Source: Filomicrobium sp. (GTDB lineage Bacteria; Pseudomonadota; Alphaproteobacteria; Rhizobiales; Hyphomicrobiaceae). Taken from it: DNA of 64,000 nucleotides. The notes below the pieces were generated by a model, which was not told where the DNA came from, did no database searches, and was given only the letters and a program-made list of their open reading frames with translations. The translations under genes and the position numbers were made by a program. Shown here piece by piece: positions 9,825 through 18,155 of the stretch. Every line of letters starts with the position of its first letter. Position 1 is the first letter of the stretch. The stretch is taken from positions 4,186,501 to 4,250,500 of the forward strand of contig CP051234.1 of NCBI GenBank assembly GCA_017792465.1. The letters run 5' to 3'.

Positions 9825-9955
9825 CAGGCCTTCATCCAACTGTCACACATAAATGGTTGTTTGCGGGCGGCGCGCCGATGCCGTTCGTCATCCATAGGCA
9901 GTTTGGCTGGCTGCGGCTGTAGGCGTTGGGCCACTTAAAGGGAGTTTTTGAGATC

Positions 9956-10888
9956 ATGGCAATCGGTGGGGTGTCGAAAGACGAGTTGGCGCGGATGATT
10001 GATGCCGAATTGGTCGACAGCTTCGATGAAGAGCTTGAGATGGAGCTCGACGACACCCGGCTTGAGAAACTGATCGGGGAAGGCGCTGAGGGCTCTGAGG
10101 ACGAAGATTCCGGTCGCCTCGACCGGGGCGTCTATTTCCGCGAGCTGTGGCGGCTGCAGAGCGAGCTCATCAAGCTACAAGACTGGATTGTCGAGAAAAA
10201 ACTCAAGGTTGTCGTGCTGTTTGAGGGCCGAGATGCTGCCGGCAAGGGTGGTGCGATCAAGCGGATCACCCAGCGGCTCAATCCGCGCGTCTGCCGTGTC
10301 GTGGCTTTGCCCGCGCCGAGCGATCGCGAGAAGTCGCAATGGTATTTCCAGCGCTATGTTCCGCACCTGCCAGCTGGTGGCGAACTCGTCCTGTTTGACC
10401 GCTCCTGGTACAACCGTTCCGGTGTCGAACGCGTGATGGGATTTGCCAGCGACGAAGACGTTGAAGAGTTCTTCCGCTCGGTGCCGGAATTCGAACGGAT
10501 GCTGGTGCGTTCCGGCATTATCCTCATCAAGTACTGGTTTTCGATCAGCGATGAGCAGCAGAACTTGCGCTTTGAGATGCGCAACCGCGATCCGATGAAG
10601 CAATGGAAGCTGTCGCCGATGGATCTTGAATCGCGCAAGCGGTGGGAGGTCTACACCAAGGCCAAGGAAGATATGCTCGAACATACGCATATTCCGGAGG
10701 CCCGCTGGTGGATCGTCGAAGGTGACGACAAGAAGCGGGCGCGGCTGAATTGCATTTCGCATCTCTTGAGCCAGATTCCTTACGACGAAATTGCGCGTGA
10801 GGCGGTGGAATTGCCGCAACGCGAGCATTCTCCTGACTACGAGCGCAAGGAAATCGCTCCAGACCTCTACGTCCCGGCCAAGTGGTAA
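9956..10888 (+). CDS. ppk2: Polyphosphate kinase 2
   Basis: PPK2 transfers phosphate between polyphosphate and nucleoside di- or monophosphates. The ATG at 9956 follows AAAGGGAG; an upstream TTG in frame has nothing to recommend it. The 310-residue protein has an acidic helical N-terminus (about 1-60), a Walker A loop GRDAAGKGG (residues 91-99), a Walker B/lid region LFDRSWYNR (146-154), and the KYWFSIS and EQQNLRF segments typical of single-domain class I PPK2. Its stand-alone position, with about 490 bp of noncoding sequence downstream, suggests a one-gene unit. Whether GDP or ADP is preferred cannot be read from sequence. Confidence 0.92.
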   Translation: MAIGGVSKDELARMIDAELVDSFDEELEMELDDTRLEKLIGEGAEGSEDEDSGRLDRGVYFRELWRLQSELIKLQDWIVEKKLKVVVLFEGRDAAGKGGAIKRITQRLNPRVCRVVALPAPSDREKSQWYFQRYVPHLPAGGELVLFDRSWYNRSGVERVMGFASDEDVEEFFRSVPEFERMLVRSGIILIKYWFSISDEQQNLRFEMRNRDPMKQWKLSPMDLESRKRWEVYTKAKEDMLEHTHIPEARWWIVEGDDKKRARLNCISHLLSQIPYDEIAREAVELPQREHSPDYERKEIAPDLYVPAKW

Positions 10889-11379
10889 CTTATTGGTTCG
10901 ACTGACTGTTTTGGTGGCGGCTTTGCACGAGCCGTGCTGAGATCGTGCCGCTGGCCATAGTGCCGCGGCCGGCGCGGGTCCGGCTGGAGACTGGGAGCAT
11001 ATTGCGTTCGTTGCCCGCCGAGGGGTGGGCATTCTCTGCACCATCCCATCGATCAGTCCTTCTACCACAAAGCGCTGGTATCAGTCCGACCACGGCCCTT
11101 CAGGCCGGCGATCCAAGCGAATCGGCTGATGATCACGGGTGGCGGTGACTGATTTCATCGGCCGGACCGCTAAATCCGGGCAAGTTTTGTGAAACTGCAA
11201 ACCGTTGCCGTGCCTGCATGTTTCGACGTTTTTTGGCTACGGTCAGAGAGTTTTCCCAGTCAGGGTGCGCTGCAATACGTCGTTTGCTTGCAGATTGGCG
11301 CTGCTGCTGTAAACCTTCGGCGCGGTGCGCGGACGTACAGTGAGGGGCGTGCCGGGGGATAAGGGAAGTCTCAGACATC
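10889..11379. other. Intergenic region, no recognised element
   Basis: This 491 bp stretch between ppk2 and the desaturase gene has short overlapping open frames on both strands, none with a ribosome binding site or recognisable protein. I see no tRNA, strong hairpin or repeat. The right end presumably contains the desaturase promoter. Confidence 0.5.
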
Positions 11380-12408
11380 ATGAATATCATGGAGCCGCAG
11401 GCCTTAGGATTGGCGGAACGTCTTCCAGCGAGGGAATGGCTGCAGATCGTGCAGCGCTATCGCGGCGCCAATCTGGCTCGAAGTCTTTGGGAATTGGCAG
11501 TCACCTTCGTGCCGTTTGCAGGTCTTTGGTTGGCGGCTTGGGCGGCGCTGGAGGTCGGGTATTGGCTTACGCTTTTGATTGCGTTGCCGGCGGCGGCGTT
11601 TCTGGTTCGGCTGTTCCTTATCCAGCATGACTGCGGCCATGGCGCCTTTTTCAATAAGCGCTTGACGAACGACTGGGTCGGGCGCGCGCTCGGCGTCCTG
11701 ACGTTGACGCCTTATGATGTCTGGAAGCGGTCGCATGCGGTGCATCATGCAAATTCCGGCAATCTCGATCACCGGGGGATCGGTGACATCGACACGCTGA
11801 CGGTGGCTGAATACAAGGCGCTGCCGGCATGGCGCCGGCTCGGCTATCGGATCTACCGGCATCCGATTGTGATGTTCGGGTTGGGGCCGGCTTATGTCTT
11901 CTTATTGCAGCAGCGGCTGCCGTTCGGGCAGATGAAAGAAGGCTGGCGGCCGTGGGTGAGCTCCATGGGGACCAATCTGGGGATTGCCGCGCTGATTTTG
12001 GGGATGGTTTACCTCGTCGGCGCTGGGCCTTTCTTCATGGTGCACGCGCCGATCGTTCTGCTGGGGGCATCGATCGGGGTTTGGCTATTTTATATCCAGC
12101 ATCAGTTCGAAGACACGTACTGGGAGGAGGGGCAGGAATGGTCGCAGCATGATGCGGCGCTTTACGGCAGCTCTTATTATGAACTCCCCAAGCCGCTCGA
12201 CTGGCTGACGGCAAATATCGGCATCCATCACGTGCATCACCTTTATGCGCGTATTCCCTTCTATAAGCTGTCCAAGGTTCTGCGTGATTATCCGGAGCTG
12301 GCAAACGTGCAGCGCGTGACGCTGTGGGAGAGCTTCAAGTTTGTTCGATTGAAGCTGTGGGATCAGGATAGCAAACGCCTCGTCGGCTTCGAGGACGTTA
12401 CCGATTAG
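11380..12408 (+). CDS. Integral membrane fatty acid desaturase
   Basis: The 342-residue protein has four membrane helices in two pairs and the three histidine boxes of acyl-lipid desaturases: HDCGH (residues 83-87), HAVHH (119-123) and HHVHH (283-287), with an extra His241 in HQFEDTYW. These bind the di-iron centre that inserts a double bond in a membrane acyl chain. The spacing fits the delta-12/omega-6-like bacterial branch of the PF00487 family, though regiospecificity cannot be assigned. The product belongs in the inner membrane. A ferredoxin partner is not nearby. The methyltransferase gene follows after 55 bp on the same strand. Confidence 0.88.
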   Translation: MNIMEPQALGLAERLPAREWLQIVQRYRGANLARSLWELAVTFVPFAGLWLAAWAALEVGYWLTLLIALPAAAFLVRLFLIQHDCGHGAFFNKRLTNDWVGRALGVLTLTPYDVWKRSHAVHHANSGNLDHRGIGDIDTLTVAEYKALPAWRRLGYRIYRHPIVMFGLGPAYVFLLQQRLPFGQMKEGWRPWVSSMGTNLGIAALILGMVYLVGAGPFFMVHAPIVLLGASIGVWLFYIQHQFEDTYWEEGQEWSQHDAALYGSSYYELPKPLDWLTANIGIHHVHHLYARIPFYKLSKVLRDYPELANVQRVTLWESFKFVRLKLWDQDSKRLVGFEDVTD

Positions 12409-12463
12409 CGCCGGCAGGATTGACGAGTTGGCTGATCGGGCGGTGCGGTGATCGGAACCGGTA

Positions 12464-13066
12464 ATGGCTAAGTGGGACGAGAAGTACGCTGGTGCACCTG
12501 ACGGGCTCTTTGGCTCCGAGCCCAATATGTACCTCTGCGAAGTTGCGGGCCGGCCCGATTTCAATCCGAAAACAGGTCTTTGCATTGCTGATGGCGATGG
12601 GCGGAACAGCCGCTTTCTGGCCAATCGCGGACTCGCGATGACAGCCGTCGATCTGTCGGCGGTTGCGTGTGAGAACGGTCGCCGGTTCGATGCCGATGCC
12701 GGCGTCAGCGTTGAGCGGATCGCGGGTGATGTCACCCAGTGGCGGCCGGAGGCAGGCCGGTTCTGGGAGGCTGTTTTTCTCTTTTACCTGCAGGCCCCTA
12801 CCGCGGAACGGATGGCGGCGTTAGCGCTTGCCGATGCGGCCGTGGCGTCTGGCGGATGGATCGTCATCGAAGGGTTCGGCAAGCACGGCGGTGGCGATCA
12901 ATTGGGCCCTGGCCAAGAGGACTTGCTCTATTCGCTAGACGAGATCCACGCCGCCTTGCCTGATATCGACGTGGTCGAAAGCTTGAGCGGTCTGGTCCGC
13001 CTCGATGAAGGCGGGCGTCACCAGGGGCTCGGTGGCGTGGTCAGGTTCGCCGGGCGGAAGCGCTGA
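12464..13066 (+). CDS. Class I SAM-dependent methyltransferase (TehB/TPMT-like)
   Basis: The 200-residue protein begins with a short helix (MAKWDEKYAG) and the phrase LFGSEPN, a start seen in small TehB/thiopurine-type methyltransferases. Motif I is GLCIADGDGRNSRFLA (residues 38-53) with Asp63 at the end of strand 2 as the likely SAM ribose ligand. A motif near 150 (GGWIVIEGF) is the usual strand 5. The substrate is unknown. It lies 55 bp after the desaturase gene and converges with xthA. Confidence 0.78.
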   Translation: MAKWDEKYAGAPDGLFGSEPNMYLCEVAGRPDFNPKTGLCIADGDGRNSRFLANRGLAMTAVDLSAVACENGRRFDADAGVSVERIAGDVTQWRPEAGRFWEAVFLFYLQAPTAERMAALALADAAVASGGWIVIEGFGKHGGGDQLGPGQEDLLYSLDEIHAALPDIDVVESLSGLVRLDEGGRHQGLGGVVRFAGRKR

Positions 13067-13134
13067 AGCCGATTGGCACAATTCGCGATCCGAGTACGGC
13101 AGAGGCTCAGATCTGAGCGCCACCCATCATCGCC

Positions 13135-13917
13135 TCAGAGTTTCAATTCGATCCACACTGGGACATGGTCTGACGGCTTCTCCCAGCCGCGAGTTTCCTT
13201 GTCGATGCCGGCTGCTTCGAGGCGGTCTGCGGCTTGCGGCGACAGCAAGAGGTGATCGATGCGGATGCCGTTGTTCTTCTGCCAGGCGCCGGCCTGATAA
13301 TCCCAGAAGGTGTAGGTTTCTGGTGCCGGTTCGGTGGCGCGGATGGCATCGGTCAGCCCGAGGTTGACGAGGCGGCGGAAGGCTTGGCGGCTCTCGGGTT
13401 GGAAGAGGGCATCGTTGACCCAGTTTTTCGGGTTCTTGGCGTCTTCCGGCATCGGGATAACGTTGTAGTCGCCGGCGATGACGAGTGGCATTTCCTCTTG
13501 CAGCAGTTCCTTTGCGCGGGCTTCGAGGCGTTTCATCCAATCGAGCTTGTAGCCGAATTTCGGACCGTCGATGGGGTTGCCGTTGGGCAGATAAAGGCAG
13601 GCGATGCGAACCGCGCCGGTCTCGGTTGAGACGGTCGCTTCAAGGTAGCGGGCCTGTTCGTCTTCGTCGTCGCCGGGCAGGCGCGGGGCGACGTCTTCAA
13701 GCGGGGATTTGGAGAAGATCGCGACGCCGTTGAAGCCCTTCTGGCCGTGCGTCTCGACGTGATAGCCCAGCTCTTCGAACGCCTCGCGGGGGAAGTTTTC
13801 GTCAATCGATTTGATTTCCTGCAGGCAGGCGATGTCGGGAGCGCTTTCTTTCAGCCAGGTCAACGTCGTCTCCAGTCGTGCCTTGACGCCGTTGATGTTC
13901 CAGGTGGCGATTTTCAT
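13135..13917 (-). CDS. xthA: Exodeoxyribonuclease III (AP endonuclease)
   Basis: The 260-residue enzyme repairs abasic sites in DNA. It carries the ExoIII/APE motifs: TWNINGVKARL with Asn7, LQEIKS with Glu34 (metal ligand), AGDYNVIP with Asp150/Asn152, and the C-terminal RIDHLLLS and SDHVPVWIEL with the catalytic histidine. It opens the conserved alphaproteobacterial run that continues with erpA, dgt and argS. It is divergent from the small secreted-protein gene starting at 14037, so the promoter lies in the 119 bp between. Confidence 0.95.
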   Translation of the reverse strand: MKIATWNINGVKARLETTLTWLKESAPDIACLQEIKSIDENFPREAFEELGYHVETHGQKGFNGVAIFSKSPLEDVAPRLPGDDEDEQARYLEATVSTETGAVRIACLYLPNGNPIDGPKFGYKLDWMKRLEARAKELLQEEMPLVIAGDYNVIPMPEDAKNPKNWVNDALFQPESRQAFRRLVNLGLTDAIRATEPAPETYTFWDYQAGAWQKNNGIRIDHLLLSPQAADRLEAAGIDKETRGWEKPSDHVPVWIELKL

Positions 13918-14036
13918 GTGCGTTCCCCGCGCATTGTGTGTTTTGGTTCGTGGTGTCTGCTAGGCTCAACGGCGAGTCGAAGTTTGATCTTGTCACCGTG
14001 GCTGAAGGCCATAGCAAATTTCTGGATGGGGCGGAT

Positions 14037-14420
14037 ATGCGGTCTTTCTTGTTGACGATCCTGGCTTTCGTTGTGATGGCGCTGCCGATGGCCCCGGTTG
14101 CTCACGCGCAAGGTGAGACGAGCCTGCAGCTGGTGAAGTCGCGTCAGATTTTCAGCGGCAGCTACAAGGTCTACGGCACCAACCGTAATGGCTCGAAATA
14201 CAAAGGCAAAGCCGTGATTGCCGTGGCCGGCAACAAGGTCGAAATGAGCTGGCTCATCACCAGCGGGCAGACCTACAAAGGCAAAGGGTACATCAAGAAC
14301 GGCCGTATGGTGGTCGACTTCGGTGGCAGCTCGCCGATCATATATACCATCGATGAAGCGGGCATTCTGCACGGCAAATGGGATCGCGGACGCGCCAGCG
14401 AGATGCTTGTTCCCGAATAG
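14037..14420 (+). CDS. Small secreted protein of unknown function
   Basis: The ATG at 14037 gives 127 residues with a clear signal peptide (about 1-25, ending PVAHAQ). The mature part looks beta-rich and Gly/Lys/Tyr-rich (SYKVYGTNRNGSKYKG, QTYKGKGYIKNGRMVVDFG), a pattern suggesting a small beta-barrel or sandwich. I do not recognise a named family. An upstream GTG in frame would hide the signal peptide and is unlikely. It lies between xthA and erpA, both on the opposite strand, interrupting that conserved pair. Confidence 0.65.
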   Translation: MRSFLLTILAFVVMALPMAPVAHAQGETSLQLVKSRQIFSGSYKVYGTNRNGSKYKGKAVIAVAGNKVEMSWLITSGQTYKGKGYIKNGRMVVDFGGSSPIIYTIDEAGILHGKWDRGRASEMLVPE

Positions 14421-14495
14421 GTCGGGCGAGCGGGCGATGCAAACCCCCGCCCCGCGCTGGTGTCTGGAAGATCGATTGAGGCCCGGAGCCGGGCG

Positions 14496-14825
14496 TCAGA
14501 TCGAGAAGCTCGTCCCGCAGCCGCACGATGCGGTCGCGTTCGGGTTGCGGATCTGGAACGAAGCGCCGATCAGTTCGTCGACGTAGTCGATCTCAGAGCC
14601 GCTCAGAAAATTGAGCGAGACCGGATCGATCAGAACTTTCGCTCCATCACGCTCCAGCACGGTATCGTCGTTTTCTGGCACGGAAACGAGATCGAATTTG
14701 TACTGGAAGCCCGAGCATCCGCCACCTTCGACACTGACGCGGAGGAGTTTCTTGTCTGGTTCCTCGGCGACGATTTCGGTGATGCGGCGGGCGGCATTTT
14801 GGGTGAGTTGAACAGAATCTGTCAT
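14496..14825 (-). CDS. erpA: Iron-sulfur cluster insertion protein (A-type carrier)
   Basis: The 109-residue protein is a HesB/IscA-type carrier that delivers iron-sulfur clusters to apoproteins. The three cluster-binding cysteines are Cys37 (GGGCSGF) and Cys101/Cys103 (SCGCGTSF) close to the C-terminus. Length and position next to dgt and argS match alphaproteobacterial ErpA. It is divergent from dgt with 139 bp between. Confidence 0.93.
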   Translation of the reverse strand: MTDSVQLTQNAARRITEIVAEEPDKKLLRVSVEGGGCSGFQYKFDLVSVPENDDTVLERDGAKVLIDPVSLNFLSGSEIDYVDELIGASFQIRNPNATASCGCGTSFSI

Positions 14826-14964
14826 GGAGTGGTCCGGTTAGCTTAAGGCAATAATGCCATTCTCAAGCGAATGAAGTCTCGGCAACGCTGCCCTATGTCT
14901 GGAATCTCTGTCTAAAACATGTGGTCGTTGGCGGTCACTGTCAAACGGCGGGAGATAGAATGTT

Positions 14965-16173
14965 ATGAGCGCGAATGATTATGGCGCTTCGCTAAGGCCC
15001 GGAGAGCGGGCACCTGCATTATATGCCGCCTCGGGCATTGGCTCGCGGGGCCGTGAATTTCCGGAGGCTGAGTGTCCGACCCGCAGCCCGTTCCAGCGCG
15101 ATCGCGACCGCATCATTCATTCGACGCCGTTCCGCCGCCTGCTGCATAAAACCCAGGTTTTCGTTTACCATGAGGGGGATCATTTCCGCACGCGGCTGAC
15201 GCATTCGCTGGAAGTTGCGCAGATCGCGCGGACGATTGCGCGCCAGCTTTGCCTTGATGAAGACCTCGCCGAAACGCTGGCGCTGGCGCACGATCTGGGC
15301 CATTCGCCGTTCGGGCATGCCGGTGAGCGGGCGCTCGACCGGATCATGGCTGCGCATGGTGGGTACGATCATAATGCGCAGTCGTTGAAGGTCGTGATGC
15401 GGCTGGAGCGCAAGTATCGCGGTTTTGACGGTCTGAACCTGACCTGGGAGTCGCTTGAAGGTCTCGCCAAGCACAACGGTCCGATTGCGGACCCGATGGT
15501 TTCGGCGGTTGCCAAGGTGGCCGGGCTTTTGCCAACTGAGTTCGGGCTGTCGCTCAGCGAATATGCCAGCGCGGAGGCGCAGGTGGCGGCACTGGCGGAT
15601 GATATCGCTTACGTATCTCACGACACTGACGACGGGTTGCGTGCCGGATTGATCGATCTTGATGAGCTTGCCGAGACGCCGCTCGCCGGGCCACTGGAAC
15701 GGCGGATCACGGGCGAGGGCGAATGGCTCGAAGCCTCGCGCGCGATCTACGAACTGACGCGGGCGATGATTACTGTGATGGTCGGCGATTGCGTCCAGGA
15801 AAGCCGGCGGAGGCTCGTACAACTCGCACCAGGTTCGCCGGATGATATTCGTCACGCCGATTGCGCGGTGATCGCGTTTTCGGACGGGGTGGCGGCGGAC
15901 ATCAAGGGTCTCAAGGCATTCCTGTTCGAGCGTGTTTACCGTCACGATCGGGTGATGCGGGTCATGGGCGATGCCGAAAAGGTCGTCGAAGACCTGTTTC
16001 AGCTTTATCTCGATGACCCCGGGCGGCTGCCGGAAGCCTGGCAGGAGCCGGTCAGCGCCCGAAGCGGTCGACGGCTTGCGCGGCTGGTGGCCGACTTCGT
16101 TGCCGGTATGACGGATCGCATGGCGATTGCGGAACATCGCCGGCTGTTTGACGCGACGCCGGAATTGCGATAG
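14965..16173 (+). CDS. dgt: Deoxyguanosinetriphosphate triphosphohydrolase-like protein
   Basis: The 402-residue protein belongs to the HD-domain dNTP triphosphohydrolases, which cut dNTPs to nucleosides plus triphosphate. The metal ligands are His80 (RTRLTHSLEV), His109-Asp110 (LAHDLGHSPFGHAG) and a later Asp in DDIAYVSHD. The length fits the shorter type 2 Dgt family of alphaproteobacteria, not the 500-residue E. coli enzyme. It precedes argS by 160 bp, a spacer that contains a 19-bp direct repeat. Confidence 0.93.
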   Translation: MSANDYGASLRPGERAPALYAASGIGSRGREFPEAECPTRSPFQRDRDRIIHSTPFRRLLHKTQVFVYHEGDHFRTRLTHSLEVAQIARTIARQLCLDEDLAETLALAHDLGHSPFGHAGERALDRIMAAHGGYDHNAQSLKVVMRLERKYRGFDGLNLTWESLEGLAKHNGPIADPMVSAVAKVAGLLPTEFGLSLSEYASAEAQVAALADDIAYVSHDTDDGLRAGLIDLDELAETPLAGPLERRITGEGEWLEASRAIYELTRAMITVMVGDCVQESRRRLVQLAPGSPDDIRHADCAVIAFSDGVAADIKGLKAFLFERVYRHDRVMRVMGDAEKVVEDLFQLYLDDPGRLPEAWQEPVSARSGRRLARLVADFVAGMTDRMAIAEHRRLFDATPELR

Positions 16174-16208
16174 CGCCAGCAGCAATCTGTTATTGGATAG
16201 TCGACATT

Positions 16209-16266
16209 CGGCAAGCCGATGTTGAGCTGGTTTGATTGGTCAACACACGGCAAGCCGATGTTGAGC
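16209..16266. repeat. Two perfect 19-bp direct repeats in the dgt-argS spacer
   Basis: The 19-mer CGGCAAGCCGATGTTGAGC occurs at 16209-16227 and again at 16248-16266, separated by 20 bp, so the period is 39 bp. It lies 68 bp before the argS start. Each copy contains GGCAAGCC, a short inverted repeat. It could be a regulator's tandem site in the argS promoter or a recent small duplication. Confidence 0.85.
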
Positions 16267-16333
16267 GGGCCGGAAGGCCGAGCGGTGACGGGGCCGCAAT
16301 CGTCGCCCGCCAGGAAGACAAGGTTTATCGCAC

Positions 16334-18094
16334 ATGAACGTATTCGCCCACGTTGAGGGGCTCATTGCCGCTTCGCTCAAGGCCATGCAGGCGGACGGCG
16401 AGTTGCCGGACGATATCGAACTGACGGGTGTCGAGGCGGAGGTTCCGCGCGACAAGACGCATGGCGATATGGCGACGAATGCCGCGATGGTTCTGGCCAA
16501 GCGGGCACGGATGAAACCGCGCGATATTGCCGAAAAACTGAAAGCGCGGCTCGAAGCCGACAAGGATGTTGAAAAGGCCGAGGTTGCGGGCCCGGGGTTC
16601 CTCAACCTGACGTTCAAGCCTGCGTTTTGGCACGAGGTCATCAGCGCTATTCTTAAAGACGGTGAGACCTTCGGGCGGGCGGATCTGGGCGGCGGTGTGA
16701 AGACCAACGTCGAGTATGTCTCCGCGAACCCGACCGGGCCGATGCACGTCGGGCATTGCCGTGGGGCGGTCTTTGGCGACGCGCTGGCACGGCTCTTGGA
16801 ATTCGCCGGCTATGACGTTTCGCGGGAATATTACATCAACGATGCCGGTGGGCAGGTCGATGTTCTGGCGAAATCGGCGTTCCTGCGGTACCGCGAGGCG
16901 CTCAGGGAAGATATCGGTGAGATCCCGGAGGGCCTTTATCCCGGCGATTACCTGAAGCCGGTCGGCGAGGCGCTGGCCTCAGAACACGGCGACAAGCTTC
17001 TCAAGCGGGACGAAGCCGACTGGATGCCGGTTGTGCGCGATAAAGCCATCTCCATGATGATGGACATGATCCGCGAGGATCTGGCGGCGCTCAATATCCA
17101 CCACGACGTCTTCTTCTCGGAAGCCTCGCTGCGTCAGAACGGGCGGGATCGGATTGCCGAAGCCGTCGATGCCCTGAAAGCCAAGGGGCTCATCTATGAA
17201 GGTGTGCTGCCGAAGCCCAAGGGGCATGACGATGAAGACTGGGAGGAGCGCGAGCAGACGCTCTTCCGGTCCACCGAGTTTGGCGACGACGTCGACCGGG
17301 CGATTGCCAAGTCGGATGGCAGCTACACCTATTTTGCCGGCGATATCGGCTATCACTTCGACAAGCTGCAGCGCGGGTTTTCGCATCTGATCAACGTTTT
17401 TGGCGCTGACCACATCGGCTACATCAAGCGGATGAAGTCGGCGGTGGCAGCGCTTTCTGACGGCCAGGCGGAGTTCGATATCAAGGTCTGCCAGCTCGTG
17501 AAGCTGTTCCGGGCGGGAGAGCCTGTCAGGATGTCGAAGCGGGCCGGGACGTTCGTGACGCTGAGAGATGTTGTGGATGAAGTCGGTCGCGACCCGGTGC
17601 GGTTCATGATGCTCTACCGGAAGAACGATGCGCCTTTGGACTTCGACTTCGCCAAGGTGACCGAGCAATCCAAGGACAATCCGGTCTTTTATGTGCAATA
17701 CGCGCATGCGCGCTCGGCATCCGTCTCCCGCAATGCTGTCGAGGCTGTGGATGGGCTGAAAACCGACCGGGAAAGCCTGAAAAAGGCCGACCTCAGTAAG
17801 CTCTCCGATCCAGGGGAGCTCGACCTGATCCGGATGCTGGCTTCGTTCCCGCGGCTTATCGAAGGAGCCGCGAAAGCGCACGAACCGCATAGAATAGCGT
17901 TTTATCTTTACGAAGTTGCCAGTGCGCTCCACGCGCAGTGGGCACGAGGCAATGATTCGCCACATTTGCGCTTTATCCAGCCAGATGATGTGGGGGTGAC
18001 AGCGGCCAGATTGGCTCTAATTGCCGCAACGCAACAGGTGATATCCTCTGGACTGAGCATACTCGGCGTCGAGGCGCCGGAGGCGATGCGTTAG
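16334..18094 (+). CDS. argS: Arginyl-tRNA synthetase
   Basis: The 586-residue class I synthetase charges tRNA-Arg. It has the N-terminal Add-1-type domain (about 1-110), the HIGH-like motif HVGH at residues 138-141 within [12 protein letters not shown], and a KMSKS-region variant MSKRAG around residue 400. The C-terminal helical anticodon-binding domain follows from about 460. The length is normal. It sits between dgt and the SPOR gene, as in many alphaproteobacteria. Confidence 0.96.
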   Translation: MNVFAHVEGLIAASLKAMQADGELPDDIELTGVEAEVPRDKTHGDMATNAAMVLAKRARMKPRDIAEKLKARLEADKDVEKAEVAGPGFLNLTFKPAFWHEVISAILKDGETFGRADLGGGVKTNVEYVSANPTGPMHVGHCRGAVFGDALARLLEFAGYDVSREYYINDAGGQVDVLAKSAFLRYREALREDIGEIPEGLYPGDYLKPVGEALASEHGDKLLKRDEADWMPVVRDKAISMMMDMIREDLAALNIHHDVFFSEASLRQNGRDRIAEAVDALKAKGLIYEGVLPKPKGHDDEDWEEREQTLFRSTEFGDDVDRAIAKSDGSYTYFAGDIGYHFDKLQRGFSHLINVFGADHIGYIKRMKSAVAALSDGQAEFDIKVCQLVKLFRAGEPVRMSKRAGTFVTLRDVVDEVGRDPVRFMMLYRKNDAPLDFDFAKVTEQSKDNPVFYVQYAHARSASVSRNAVEAVDGLKTDRESLKKADLSKLSDPGELDLIRMLASFPRLIEGAAKAHEPHRIAFYLYEVASALHAQWARGNDSPHLRFIQPDDVGVTAARLALIAATQQVISSGLSILGVEAPEAMR

Positions 18095-18155
18095 ACTCCG
18101 ATTCGGGTGTTAAAGTTGCCTAGGCCTAGCGCGGACGGATCGAGGGGTGCGCCAC

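Noticed and set aside
15019-16185. 388-codon minus-strand frame opposite dgt
   Set aside because: No domain and no ribosome binding site; dgt has the HD motifs on the plus strand.
16232-16245. TTGATTGGTCAA as a second FNR-type site
   Set aside because: The half sites are separated by two bases, not four, so it does not fit the FNR/FixK consensus.
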